Source: Mycolicibacterium moriokaense (lineage in GTDB: Bacteria > Actinomycetota > Actinomycetes > Mycobacteriales > Mycobacteriaceae). Taken from it: DNA of 64,000 nucleotides. The notes under the pieces were generated by a model that did not search any database, was not told the origin of the DNA, and saw nothing but the letters and a program-made list of their open reading frames with translations. How positions within the stretch are numbered: position 1 is the first letter of the stretch; each line of letters begins with the position of its first letter. Of the stretch, positions 8,253 through 16,476 are shown piece after piece. The position numbers and the translations under genes are program-made. The DNA is taken from NCBI RefSeq assembly GCF_003347205.1, contig NZ_QQBJ01000014.1, positions 89,177 through 153,176 on the forward strand, in the 5' to 3' direction.

Positions 8253-9050
8253 ATGTCGGCGGAAGGAAGTTTGATCCGAGCCATCGTCCTCGCGACGGTC
8301 ACGGCGATAGCTGGTCGGCGAGTTTCTACCCGATGCCGCGACGCGGTGTGGCTCGGCGCGTTGGTGGCGGTGGTCTTCTGGGCCGCCGCGGCGCTGTTGT
8401 CGCCGTCGGTGCGCGCCGACGACACCATCGTGACCGCGACGGTCCTGAAGGCGGTCGACGGTGACACCATCGACATCCGCGACGACATCCGCGGTCGACT
8501 GCGCGTGCGGGTGCTCGGGATCGACACCCCCGAGACGAGCAAGCCCGGCTACACCGTCGGCTGCTGGGGTCCGGAGGCCACCGAGTTCGCGAGATCAACC
8601 CTCGTCGGACAACGTGTTTCGGTGGAAATCGACCCGACACAGGACAGAACCGACCGGTACGGTCGGACGCTGGCCTATCTCGTCCGCGCCGACGGCTGGG
8701 ACTACTCGGTCGAAGCGGCGCGCGCGGGAGCGGCGCACAGCTATGTGTACGACGGCCGGCCCGTCGCCCGCTTTGACCAGATCGCGGCAGCGCAGAACGA
8801 GGCCCGTGACGCCGGGCGGGGCCTGTGGGGTCCGCCGTGTTACGGCGATACGGCGTCGGTGCCGACCAGCGCCACGCAGGTCGACGCGCCGGCTCCCCTG
8901 TTCGGACCTGCTGCCCCGCCGCCGTCGAGCAGCTATTTCGCCAACTGTGCTCAGGCCCGCGCCGCCGGCACCGCACCGTTGATCGCGGGTGCGCCCGGCT
9001 ACCGGTCGAAACTCGACGGCGACGGCGATGGCGTTGCGTGCGAAAACTAG
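8253..9050 (+). CDS. secreted thermonuclease (SNase domain) with excalibur domain
   Basis: A 265-residue protein: membrane anchor or signal near residues 34-50, a staphylococcal-nuclease domain (VDGDTIDIRD..., RVLGIDTPETSK, DRYGRTLAYLV with the Arg/Asp/Glu set of the family), a Pro-rich linker, and a C-terminal excalibur calcium-binding domain ending DGDGDGVACEN. Such enzymes cleave DNA and RNA outside the cell in a Ca2+-dependent way. ATG 8253 is a reasonable start; a TTG at 8271 preceded by GGAAGGA is an alternative, and GTG 8217 is possible. Confidence 0.88.
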   Translation: MSAEGSLIRAIVLATVTAIAGRRVSTRCRDAVWLGALVAVVFWAAAALLSPSVRADDTIVTATVLKAVDGDTIDIRDDIRGRLRVRVLGIDTPETSKPGYTVGCWGPEATEFARSTLVGQRVSVEIDPTQDRTDRYGRTLAYLVRADGWDYSVEAARAGAAHSYVYDGRPVARFDQIAAAQNEARDAGRGLWGPPCYGDTASVPTSATQVDAPAPLFGPAAPPPSSSYFANCAQARAAGTAPLIAGAPGYRSKLDGDGDGVACEN

Positions 9051-9084
9051 ACCTGTGAGCGCGCTGTCAAGTCAGGTACAAGGG

Positions 9085-9105
9085 CCTTCGGCCTGCCGCC
9101 GAAGG
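9085..9105 (+). terminator. hairpin downstream of nuclease gene
   Basis: A perfect 8-bp stem, CCTTCGGC / GCCGAAGG, with a 5-base loop lies 35 bases after the nuclease stop. No T-run follows, as is common for mycobacterial terminators. Confidence 0.5.
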
Positions 9106-9204
9106 TGGCATTGGTGCGTAACTTGTTGTTTATGCGCCGTTTTGGGTTCTCCCGGACACTCAACGTCAGCACTCTCGATTAGTTCGATCCAGAGGTACAG
9201 CATC

Positions 9205-9369
9205 ATGCCCAACACTGAAATGCGTCTCCGCCAGGAACTGCACGAATACGCCGTCGAGTTGCGTCAGCTTGCGTACACCCTGCCCATGGGCCGGGGCGAG
9301 CACGATCTGATCGGGTTGTCGGAGCGGATGCATGCTGCAGCCGATAAGAAGGAGCGCAAAGGGGCCTGA
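9205..9369 (+). CDS. small acidic/basic helical protein, unknown
   Basis: A 54-residue frame from ATG 9205 to TGA 9367-9369. The peptide is highly charged and helical (heptad-like RLRQELHEYAVELRQLAYTL, then KKERKGA at the end). It has no signal peptide and no family I recognise. It lies just outside the left att copy, so before integration of the element it would have sat directly 3' of the tRNA-Pro gene, facing it. Coding status rests on composition and on a plausible start only. Confidence 0.45.
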   Translation: MPNTEMRLRQELHEYAVELRQLAYTLPMGRGEHDLIGLSERMHAAADKKERKGA

Positions 9370-9402
9370 CCACCCGAATGTCGGGCTGACACGGTCGGGT
9401 TG

Positions 9403-9445
9403 GTCGGGCTGACAGGATTTGAACCTGCGACCACTTGACCCCCAG
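9403..9445. repeat. distal att copy: exact 43-bp duplicate of tRNA-Pro 3' half
   Basis: Bases 9403-9445 are identical to 28070-28112, which run from just beyond the tRNA-Pro 3' end through the T arm into the anticodon loop. Beyond 9445 the sequences diverge, so this copy is not a functional tRNA. It marks the end of the integrated element distal to the tRNA gene. Confidence 0.92.
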
Positions 9446-9551
9446 GAAGTAGCGGTAGCACGTCTCCCCAGGTCGCACACGGTTTTTGCGGCCAGGACGT
9501 GGGGTGTGACGTTCACGGACGTGCAGGTCGTTCAGCACCGCGCATGACGTG

Positions 9552-9569
9552 TGGTCCCGGCGTGGTCCC
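9552..9569. repeat. direct TGGTCCC repeats, candidate integrase arm sites
   Basis: TGGTCCC occurs at 9552-9558 and 9563-9569, one helical turn (11 bp) apart, about 110 bp inside the left att copy. A third same-strand copy lies at 28000-28006, 64 bp inside the right att. A 10-bp palindrome CCTCGCGAGG follows at 9581-9590. Tyrosine integrases use short arm-type repeats near the att core; the assignment is inference from position and spacing. Confidence 0.35.
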
Positions 9570-9638
9570 CGAATTGAGCGCCTCGCGAGGTTGAGGGCGA
9601 TCATGTTTAGCCGGGGGTCGGTTTACGGAGCGGGGTGG

Positions 9639-12600
9639 CTAGCTGTGTCGGGATGCGGCGGATCGTGGTGTGTTGGGCCACCAGCTGGCTTCGCGTAGGA
9701 GTGTGGCGATGGCGGGCACGGTGAGGGTGCGGACGAGGAAGGTGTCGAGTAGGAGTCCGCAGCCGACGATGAGGCCGATTTGGATCATGATGGCTATCGA
9801 GCCGACCATGAGGCCGAACATGCTGGCGGCGAAGATGAGTCCGGCTGAGGTGATGACTGAGCCGGTGCTGGCGACGGTGCGCAGCACGCCGACGCGGATG
9901 TTGCGGCCTGACTCTTCGCGCAGGCGTGAGACGAGCAGCATGTTGTAGTCGGCGCCAACTGCCACCAGAATGATGAAGGCGATAAGCGGTACGGGCCAGG
10001 CGATTTGGTAGCCGAGGCCCCATTGGAACACCAGGACGCCGATGCCCATCGAGGCCAGGTAGTTGAGAACGACGGTGCCCAGTAGGTAGAGGGGCGCCAG
10101 GATGGCCCGCAGGAGCAGGACAAGGATTAGTCCGACGATGAGCAGGGTGGCGACGGCCAGCAACGCGAAGTCTGACCAGAGCAGGTGCTGGATGTCGGCG
10201 TTCACTGCGGGAAAGCCGGCGACGGAGATCCTGGCACCGGCCAGTGACGTGTTGGGCCGGGCGGCGTTGGCGACATCGACCATCTGCTGGGCCAGGTGGG
10301 TGGCCTCGCCACTGTAGGGGTCGTAGCTGGACTCGATGCTGAATCGTGCGGTCTTGCCGTCGGGTGAGAGGAAAAGCTTAGCGACGTCGGCGAATTGACG
10401 ATTTTCGAAGGCGTTGCCGGGCAGGTAGAAGCCGGTCGCGGAGTCCGAGCCGGCGGTGGCGCGTGCGGAGTCTTGAAGTTGGGTGGCGATTTGGCTCATC
10501 CCGGACAGCATTTGGATGTTGCTGTCGGCCAGTGTGTGCACGCCGGTAGCGAGTGCTTTTGCGCCGGAGGCGAGTTGGCTGATGCCGTCTTGGAGGCGGC
10601 GGATGTTGGCGGCCATGTCGGCGGGGTTGCCCATCGCGCTGAAGGCGCTGTTGAGTGAGTTGACCGCTGTTTGGACGTTGGTGAGGGTGCCGGCGACTGT
10701 GGCGTTGGCCGCCGGGTTGTAGCGGTCGCCGAGGTCGGCGACCTGGTTGAAGAAGCCGTTGTTGCGCAGCGTGGCCAGGATTTGCACCTGGTCGCGGATT
10801 TGGGTGCATTGCGGGGTGGTTGCACACCAGGGCGAGGTGTTGAGCGCGCCGACGAGTGGGTCGACGGTGGCGATGGCGTTTTGGGCTTGTTCGGCCAGCG
10901 GCCGGATTCCTGGCCCGGATTGGATTGCCTGGTCAATGTTGGGGGCGGTGGCCGAAAGTTGTTGCAGCAAAGGCCGTAACTGGTCGACGCGCGTGCCGGC
11001 TGACTGCGCTTGGTTGAGGATTCCGGTGAGCGGGGTCAGCGCCCCGCGCAGCGTGGTGTCCAGTTTCGCCAGGCCGCCGGCGAGTTGGTCGGCGCCGTTG
11101 GTGAGCTTGGCCAGGTCGTCTCTCCTGGCGTTGCCGTCGGCGACGGCGCCGGCCATCTTGTCGCCGATCTGGCCGTTCTGCCAGGACAGTTGGGCTTGGT
11201 CGAGTCGGACGCCGGCGGGTCGGGTGACTCCGGAAACCTTGGTGACGCCGGGGATTTGGGCGATCCGTGAGGCCATCTCGTCGAGGTCGGCCAGTCCCTT
11301 GCCGGTTCGCATGTCGGTGGGGTTTTCCACCAGCAGGAACTCGCTAATGACGATGTCTTTGCGGAAGTGGCGGTCGAGTAGTTGGTATCCCTGGTTGCTG
11401 GCGGTGGTTGCGGGTTGGCCTTTGCGGTCGTCGTAGCTGATCTGGATCGTGGCGGTGACTGCTGATAGGGCGATGAGGATGATCAGGCTGATGGTCAGCA
11501 GTGGCGCTGGGCGGCGCACCACCGCGACGGCGATGCTGTTCCAGTAGCGGCGGGTGCGGTCGGGTTTGGGGTCGCCGATGCCGCGGCGGGCGGCCAGTGT
11601 CAGCACCGGTGGCAGCAGCGTGACGGTGGCCAGAAATCCGATGAATACCGCCAGTGCGCACGCGGGGCCGAGGGCGGCGAACACGTTGAGTTTGGCGAAG
11701 ACCATGGACAGGAAGGCGAATGCGACGGTGGCTGCTGAGGCGAGGATGACCCGGCCGATGCTGGCGGTGGCGTAGATGGCGGCTTGATCGGCGGGTACGC
11801 CGGCGCGGCGCTGTTCGTGGTAGCGGCTGATCAGGAAGACCGTGTAGTCGGTGCCGGCGCCGAGCAGGATCGCGCCCATGAATCCGATGGTGAATTCGGA
11901 GACCGGCATGCCGGCTACGCCGAGCGCGGAGAGCACTCCGCGTCCGACGGTCAGGCTCAATCCGATGACCAGCAGCGGCAGCAGCGCGGTGAACACCGAG
12001 CGGTAGACGATCATCAGGATCAGCGCGATCAGTGCGGCGGTGGCGATTGAGATGTACAGCAACGCGTGTTCCATGCTGGCGATCTGGTCGCTGAACGTCG
12101 ACGCTGGCCCGGTCACATAGACCGTGGTCGTGGTGCCGGCGAATTCCTTGGCAGCGATAGCGCGCACGGCGGTGACGGATTCGGCGGCGGCCGGATCACC
12201 CAGGGTGCCGGCAACACCGACGGGCAGATACCAGGCTTTGCGGTCCGCGCTGACGGCCTGGGTCTCGGTGACCGGGTCGGCGAGCAGGTCCTGTACCAGT
12301 AAGACGTGTGTGGTGTCGGCGCGCAGCCGCGACACGAGGTTCTGGTAGTGCTGGCGTGCGGTGAGGGTCAGCCCGGCGGGGTCTTCCATCGCGACGACCA
12401 GCATTGTCCGCGAGCCCTGCTCGCTGAACGCCACACTCATTCGGTCGACGGTTTGCAGCGATGGGGCATCGTGGGGCACCAGGTCCACCGACTGTTGACG
12501 GACCACGGTCTCCAGCTGCGGGAACAGCAGTGCCAGCACAACGGCGGCGCCGATCCACAGACCGAACACCAGGGCTTTGTGCCGGACAGCGAATGCGCCT

Positions 12601-12704
12601 AACCGCGCTAGCTGTGGGCTGTATTCACCCGATGCCGTCGGGCCGTCGCGTCTGCGGTGAACGGAAGCGTTCGTGTGCGCGACGGTCACATCGGTGCCGG
12701 TCAT
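9639..12704 (-). CDS. MmpL/RND-family transporter (island cargo)
   Basis: A 1021-residue RND transporter of the MMPL type with two membrane halves: one helix, a first periplasmic loop, five helices, a very large second periplasmic region (roughly residues 430-830, rich in Gln/Ala helices that would form a hairpin), then the last helices. Proton-relay landmarks are GAGTDYTVFLISRYHEQ near residue 290 and GADYNMLLVSRLREE near 940. MmpL proteins export lipids, siderophores or drugs. ATG 12704 overlaps the stop of the upstream DUF6188 gene (ATGA), so the two are coupled. No MmpS is nearby. Confidence 0.92.
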   Translation of the reverse strand: MTGTDVTVAHTNASVHRRRDGPTASGEYSPQLARLGAFAVRHKALVFGLWIGAAVVLALLFPQLETVVRQQSVDLVPHDAPSLQTVDRMSVAFSEQGSRTMLVVAMEDPAGLTLTARQHYQNLVSRLRADTTHVLLVQDLLADPVTETQAVSADRKAWYLPVGVAGTLGDPAAAESVTAVRAIAAKEFAGTTTTVYVTGPASTFSDQIASMEHALLYISIATAALIALILMIVYRSVFTALLPLLVIGLSLTVGRGVLSALGVAGMPVSEFTIGFMGAILLGAGTDYTVFLISRYHEQRRAGVPADQAAIYATASIGRVILASAATVAFAFLSMVFAKLNVFAALGPACALAVFIGFLATVTLLPPVLTLAARRGIGDPKPDRTRRYWNSIAVAVVRRPAPLLTISLIILIALSAVTATIQISYDDRKGQPATTASNQGYQLLDRHFRKDIVISEFLLVENPTDMRTGKGLADLDEMASRIAQIPGVTKVSGVTRPAGVRLDQAQLSWQNGQIGDKMAGAVADGNARRDDLAKLTNGADQLAGGLAKLDTTLRGALTPLTGILNQAQSAGTRVDQLRPLLQQLSATAPNIDQAIQSGPGIRPLAEQAQNAIATVDPLVGALNTSPWCATTPQCTQIRDQVQILATLRNNGFFNQVADLGDRYNPAANATVAGTLTNVQTAVNSLNSAFSAMGNPADMAANIRRLQDGISQLASGAKALATGVHTLADSNIQMLSGMSQIATQLQDSARATAGSDSATGFYLPGNAFENRQFADVAKLFLSPDGKTARFSIESSYDPYSGEATHLAQQMVDVANAARPNTSLAGARISVAGFPAVNADIQHLLWSDFALLAVATLLIVGLILVLLLRAILAPLYLLGTVVLNYLASMGIGVLVFQWGLGYQIAWPVPLIAFIILVAVGADYNMLLVSRLREESGRNIRVGVLRTVASTGSVITSAGLIFAASMFGLMVGSIAIMIQIGLIVGCGLLLDTFLVRTLTVPAIATLLREASWWPNTPRSAASRHS

Positions 12705-13135
12705 GACCTCGCCGAGGCAGTTTCGGCGGCCGTGCTTTCGTCGGGAATGTCGTGGCGGACTGTGCGCACCCGCCCGCCCGGTAGGCAGGCCATATAGCCG
12801 TGGCGTTTGCCGTAGAGCTCCCAGGTGGGGGCGTGCGGGTCGGCGTCGACCTCGATGCGGTGCCCGCGGGAAAACCGAAGGTGCAGTGTGCCGTTGTCCG
12901 TACACCAGGCTTCGGTGCAAACCGAACCGGCCAGGTCAAGCAGTGGGCGTTCGTGCTGGGCGACGTTGGTGGGGTCGATCAGCACGTCCTCGGTCGGGTA
13001 GCTGTCCACGGGCGGCAGGGTCAGTCGCAGCCGCCCGGAGATGACCAGCTCGTTGTAGTCATCGAGGTTCAAAACAAGTCCGTCCTGCAGCGATACGCGC
13101 TGGACCATGCAGCATTCGATCCATTGGTTGAGCAT
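12701..13135 (-). CDS. DUF6188-like protein coupled to MmpL
   Basis: A 144-residue soluble protein without signal or membrane segment. It starts LNQWIECCMVQRVSLQDGLVLNLDDYNELVISGRLRLTLP, a pattern I associate with the mycobacterial DUF6188 family of unknown function. It is beta-rich with a basic, Arg-rich C-terminal part. ATG 13135 follows a strong AAGGAG site; an upstream in-frame ATG at 13156 is less well placed. It overlaps mmpL by four bases, and the 19-bp palindrome at 13193 lies in its promoter. A helper role for the transporter is inferred from coupling only. Confidence 0.6.
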   Translation of the reverse strand: MLNQWIECCMVQRVSLQDGLVLNLDDYNELVISGRLRLTLPPVDSYPTEDVLIDPTNVAQHERPLLDLAGSVCTEAWCTDNGTLHLRFSRGHRIEVDADPHAPTWELYGKRHGYMACLPGGRVRTVRHDIPDESTAAETASARS

Positions 13136-13192
13136 GGGGAGCTCCTTTTGACACATCGTCGGGTCACCCCAAACGGTACTACAGGTATCGCT

Positions 13193-13211
13193 ACGCTACT
13201 AGTAGTAGCGT
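13193..13211. promoter_or_regulatory. perfect 19-bp palindrome, candidate TetR operator
   Basis: ACGCTACTA-G-TAGTAGCGT is a perfect inverted repeat around a central G. It lies 58 bases upstream of the DUF6188-mmpL start and just after the stop of the KstR-like regulator gene. The position fits an operator for the DUF6188-mmpL operon. Confidence 0.65.
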
Positions 13212-13216
13212 TTGCG

Positions 13217-13870
13217 TCAATTTGGGGCGGCCTCGTCGGTGAGCAGGAATCCCACGGCGCGGTCGATGTGCTCGTGGGCGTGGGCGGCCGATGCGCGTCG
13301 GCTGATAAACGCGGTGAGGTTGGCCAGCCAGATATCGGCGATCAGGCCGGCGACCTGGCGATGGTGGTCGGTGGGTTCGCCGCCGGCGAGGGTTGTGGCG
13401 AGGAGTTTTTCGATCACCTCGGCTGCCGTGTTGACCGCGCCGGCGGCGGTGGCGTCGGCGATCACGAACGCCCGCGTCATCGCCTCGGTCAGCTGGGGGT
13501 CGCGCTGCCAGTCGTCATGCAGGCGCGCAGTGAGCAATCCGAGCCGCTGCCGGGGTGTGGCGGCGACGGCCGACCAATCGCAGGAGGCGTCGAGGCGTTG
13601 GAATTCGCGGGTCAGTGCCGATACCAGCAGGTGGGTTTTGGACGGGAAATAACGATACAGGGTGCCCACGGCGATGCCTACCTGTTCGGCCACCGCCCGC
13701 ATCTGGACGGCCTCGTAGCCGCCGGCGGCGGCCGCGGTCAGCGTCGCATCGAGGATTGCCTCGCGCCGACGCGCCGACGCGCGAGAACGGTTGGACGACA
13801 ACGGGTCTCGACGTCTCGACTTCGTCTCGGTTTGCGCCGATATGCCGTATGAGCCCGTCGCGTTGGGCAT
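13217..13870 (-). CDS. TetR regulator resembling KstR
   Basis: A 217-residue TetR protein. The N-terminal helix-turn-helix reads GGYEAVQMRAVAEQVGIAVGTLYRYFPSKTHLLVSAL, nearly the KstR sequence. The likeness continues into the ligand domain (QRLGLLTARLHDDWQRDPQLTEAMTRAFVIAD, DIWLANLTAFISRRAS). KstR represses sterol catabolism genes in mycobacteria, but the island copy sits beside transport and lipid genes, so its ligand may be a related lipid (inference). Start: ATG 13870, with GTG 13873 also possible; either overlaps the thioesterase stop. It lies directly upstream of the candidate operator at 13193. Confidence 0.85.
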   Translation of the reverse strand: MPNATGSYGISAQTETKSRRRDPLSSNRSRASARRREAILDATLTAAAAGGYEAVQMRAVAEQVGIAVGTLYRYFPSKTHLLVSALTREFQRLDASCDWSAVAATPRQRLGLLTARLHDDWQRDPQLTEAMTRAFVIADATAAGAVNTAAEVIEKLLATTLAGGEPTDHHRQVAGLIADIWLANLTAFISRRASAAHAHEHIDRAVGFLLTDEAAPN

Positions 13871-14394
13871 CACGACCTGCCGCCGAGCGGGTCTGGAGAT
13901 GATTCGCTGGTGTCGGCGAATCGTTGCAGCAGTTCACCGAATCCCGACACGTCACCGTGGGCGGCGAAATGATCGGCGGACACGGTGATGAACACGGCGC
14001 TGGCGGTGAAGCGGGTGACGCCATCGCTGCCTGTGCCGGTGCCCACGACACGCAGGGCGCGACCGTCGCGTGAGGCGATGTGCGCGGCGATGCGGTGGGG
14101 CTGATGTAGCGGCACCGGCAGCAGATACTCAATGGTCAGGCTGCGCGTGACCGCGGGCGTGCCGGCGATCCAGAGCGTGAAACCCAGCAGGTCGTCGCAG
14201 GCAGCTGCCACCGCGCCGCCATGGGCCAAACCCGGGGCGCCGATATGGCGTTCATCGAAGGTGACATCGCTATACACCAGGTCGCCGTCGCGGTACACCA
14301 CCAACTGAAGGCCGTGTGGGTTCTGCGGGCCGCACCCCATACACGTCGGCGTGTGTGACGGCAGCCGCTGCGGCGGTGATGCGCTGTCGGGCAA
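13870..14394 (-). CDS. hotdog-fold thioesterase (PaaI-like)
   Basis: A 174-residue protein with a MGCGPQNPHGLQL entry and GLAHGGAVAAACDDLLGFTLWIAG, the HGG-x-x-x-x-x-x-D helix of PaaI-type thioesterases, which hydrolyse acyl-CoA or aryl-CoA. The C-terminal part continues with the usual strands, plus an extra tail of about 30 residues. The start is TTG 14394, supported by GGGAG eight bases upstream; no ATG or GTG fits. It is first in a leftward run with the KstR-like regulator and divergent from the TetR gene at 14492. Confidence 0.8.
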   Translation of the reverse strand: MPDSASPPQRLPSHTPTCMGCGPQNPHGLQLVVYRDGDLVYSDVTFDERHIGAPGLAHGGAVAAACDDLLGFTLWIAGTPAVTRSLTIEYLLPVPLHQPHRIAAHIASRDGRALRVVGTGTGSDGVTRFTASAVFITVSADHFAAHGDVSGFGELLQRFADTSESSPDPLGGRS

Positions 14395-14423
14395 TGTGTA
14401 CTCCCAGTACGATCAGTTTCGCT

Positions 14424-14442
14424 GCGCTACCGTTAGTACCAT
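14424..14442. promoter_or_regulatory. degenerate copy of the island TetR operator
   Basis: GCGCTACCGTTAGTACCAT matches the 19-bp palindrome at 13193 at 13 of 19 positions, including the CGCTAC and TAGTA parts. It lies in the short promoter region shared by the divergent thioesterase and tetR genes. A nearby GTACT-N3-AGTAC repeat (14397-14409) could be a second site. Confidence 0.4.
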
Positions 14443-14491
14443 ACCTGCTAGAATCTCTGGAAGACATCGCCTCAAGTTGGACCGGTTCGAG

Positions 14492-15223
14492 GTGAATGAG
14501 CCCAAGGTGAACGAGTTGAGTGACAGTGACCAGCCAGAGCTGATTTCAGACGAGGATGCCGATGACGTCGACCCACGGCGTATTCGGTCACGCAACCGGC
14601 TGCTGGATGCTGCTACGACCCTGTTGAACACCGGCGGCGTGGAGGCCGTCACCATCGATGCCGTCACCAAGGCCTCCAAGGTCGCCCGCACCACCCTCTA
14701 CCGCCATTTCAAGAGCTCCTCACATCTGCTGGCCGCCACGTTCGAGCGGCTGTTGCCACAGGTCACTGCGCCGGCCCCAACGACGGGCACCTTGCGCGAG
14801 CAGCTGATCGAATTGCTTGCCCGCCAGGCCGCCCTGTTTGACGAGGCGCCCCTGCACGTCACCACGCTGGCATGGCTCGCGCTGGGGCCCACCGGCGCCA
14901 AAGGCGACACCGAGGACGGGTACGCATCGGGTGCGTTGCGGGCCCGCGTGATCGACCAGTACCGCCAACCCTTCAATGCGCTGCTGCGCAGCGAGCAGGC
15001 ACGAGCCCAACTCGACGATTTCGACCTCGAACTGGCGCTCTGCCAACTCATCGGGCCATTCGCGTTCGCCCGAATCACCGGGTTTCGCGCCATGACTCAG
15101 GAGGACTGCACCACGATTGTCGATGACTTCCTCACCGCCCACCGACACACCGATATCGACACTCAGACCGAGTCGACCCCCGCGACGCGAGCAACAAAGA
15201 CGCCCGCACCGCAGGGCTGTTAG
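14492..15223 (+). CDS. TetR-family regulator
   Basis: About 243 residues. An acidic leader precedes a TetR helix-turn-helix (RNRLLDAATTLLNTGGVEAVTIDAVTKASKVARTTLYRHFKSSSHLLAATFERL). The ligand domain is all-helical and ends in a Thr/Pro-rich tail. GTG 14492 is a tentative start; TTG 14477 and GTG 14507 are in the same frame and no ribosome site decides. It is divergent from the thioesterase-kstR-like pair and its stop overlaps the convergent P450 stop by a few bases. Confidence 0.8.
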   Translation: MNEPKVNELSDSDQPELISDEDADDVDPRRIRSRNRLLDAATTLLNTGGVEAVTIDAVTKASKVARTTLYRHFKSSSHLLAATFERLLPQVTAPAPTTGTLREQLIELLARQAALFDEAPLHVTTLAWLALGPTGAKGDTEDGYASGALRARVIDQYRQPFNALLRSEQARAQLDDFDLELALCQLIGPFAFARITGFRAMTQEDCTTIVDDFLTAHRHTDIDTQTESTPATRATKTPAPQGC

Positions 15224-16413
15224 TCAGCTGGCCACAGGATGGGCAGCGACAGGTAGCCGCGAATGGGCCCCGACCGAAGGCGCACGGCAGAATCCGTGTC
15301 GACGTGCCAGTCCGGCACCCGTGACAGAAACGCGCGCAATGCAATTCGGGCCTCCATGCGCGCGAGCGCAGCTCCCAAACAGAAATGGATGCCTCGGCCG
15401 AAGGCCACCTGATGTTCGGGCTTGCGGTCGATGTCGAAGACGTCCGGGCCGGTGAACACCCGCTCGTCGCGATTGGCTGACCCGAACAGCAATAGCACCG
15501 AGTCACCCTGAGACATCGTGGTCGCGTGCATTGTCACATCAGTGGTCAGCACCCTCGAAAGTCCCTGCACTGGTGAGTCATAACGCAGTAGCTCCTCGAC
15601 CGCATGCCCGATCAGTGTCGGGTCGGCCGCCAGCCGACGACGGGTCTGCGGATGCTCGGCCAACACCACCGCGGCGTTGCCCAGCAGGTTGGTGGTGGTC
15701 TCGTGGCCGGCGATCAGCAGCAGCAAGCAGAACCCAAGCAATTCGTCGTCGCTGAGGTGTTGGCCGTCGATCTCGGCGGCAACCAACGCCGACATCAGGT
15801 CATCGCGCGGCGCCTGGCGCCGATCGCCGAGGAAATCAGCGAAATATCCATACACCGCCGCCGCTGCCGCCAAGCCTTCGGCCACCTCGCCGTGCGCGGG
15901 GTCGGACTGGATCAGCGTGCTCGACCACTGCCGAAACTGCTGACGGTCCTCCCGCGGTACGCCCAACAGATCGGCAATCACGATGGCTGGAAGACCCCCG
16001 GCGAAGTCGGCAATAAAATCCGCACGACCCCGGTTGGTGCTGAGCCCTTCGGCCAACGACACCGCCAACTCATCGATGCCGGCCTCCAGGGCCGCGATCC
16101 GTCGAGGGGTGAAAGCCTTGCTGACCAAACCGCGCAACTGATCGTGTCGCGGCGGATCCATCATGATCATCATCGGCAGAAACGACTCCAGAAACGGCGC
16201 ATCCGGCGGCGTCGGAAACACACCATTGACCGAGGAATAGATCTGGTGATCGAGCAGGGCGCCGATCACATCCTCATGGCGGCTGAGCACCCAAGTATTC
16301 GCAGTCTCGGCTCGGAACACGGGCACTTCATCGCGCAACTGCCGGTAGACGGGGTACGGGTCGTCCTGGATGGCGGTGTCGAACGGATCGTAGTGAAGCT
16401 GAGCCGTCGTCAT
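15220..16413 (-). CDS. cytochrome P450 (island cargo)
   Basis: A 397-residue bacterial P450 with all hallmarks: I-helix AGHETT (235-240), ExxR as EELLR (273-277), and heme loop FGRGIHFCLGAAL with axial Cys345. It lacks a membrane anchor, so it would use soluble ferredoxin partners; none is encoded nearby. The class resembles mycobacterial P450s acting on lipids, sterols or terpenes, but the substrate is unknown. ATG 16413. It is divergent from the TetR gene at 16477, with a perfect palindrome between them, so the TetR protein probably controls it. Confidence 0.92.
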   Translation of the reverse strand: MTTAQLHYDPFDTAIQDDPYPVYRQLRDEVPVFRAETANTWVLSRHEDVIGALLDHQIYSSVNGVFPTPPDAPFLESFLPMMIMMDPPRHDQLRGLVSKAFTPRRIAALEAGIDELAVSLAEGLSTNRGRADFIADFAGGLPAIVIADLLGVPREDRQQFRQWSSTLIQSDPAHGEVAEGLAAAAAVYGYFADFLGDRRQAPRDDLMSALVAAEIDGQHLSDDELLGFCLLLLIAGHETTTNLLGNAAVVLAEHPQTRRRLAADPTLIGHAVEELLRYDSPVQGLSRVLTTDVTMHATTMSQGDSVLLLFGSANRDERVFTGPDVFDIDRKPEHQVAFGRGIHFCLGAALARMEARIALRAFLSRVPDWHVDTDSAVRLRSGPIRGYLSLPILWPAD

Positions 16414-16444
16414 TTCTGCTCCCGCCGCCGTGTAGAACGATGGT

Positions 16445-16461
16445 TTAGACTGTCAGTCTAA
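16445..16461. promoter_or_regulatory. perfect 17-bp palindrome between P450 and TetR genes
   Basis: TTAGACTG-T-CAGTCTAA is a perfect inverted repeat in the 63-base divergent promoter of the P450 and tetR genes, ending 15 bases before the tetR ATG. The position is typical of an autoregulated TetR operator. Confidence 0.7.
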
Positions 16462-16476
16462 TTGACAGGAGTGTTA

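Noticed and set aside
9203-9604. Minus-strand frames (9166-9604) that include WGSSGRRFKSCQPD-like or VVAGSNPVSPTN-like peptides
   Set aside because: They are read-through translations of the duplicated tRNA-Pro 3' half, a well-known annotation artefact, and have no ribosome site.
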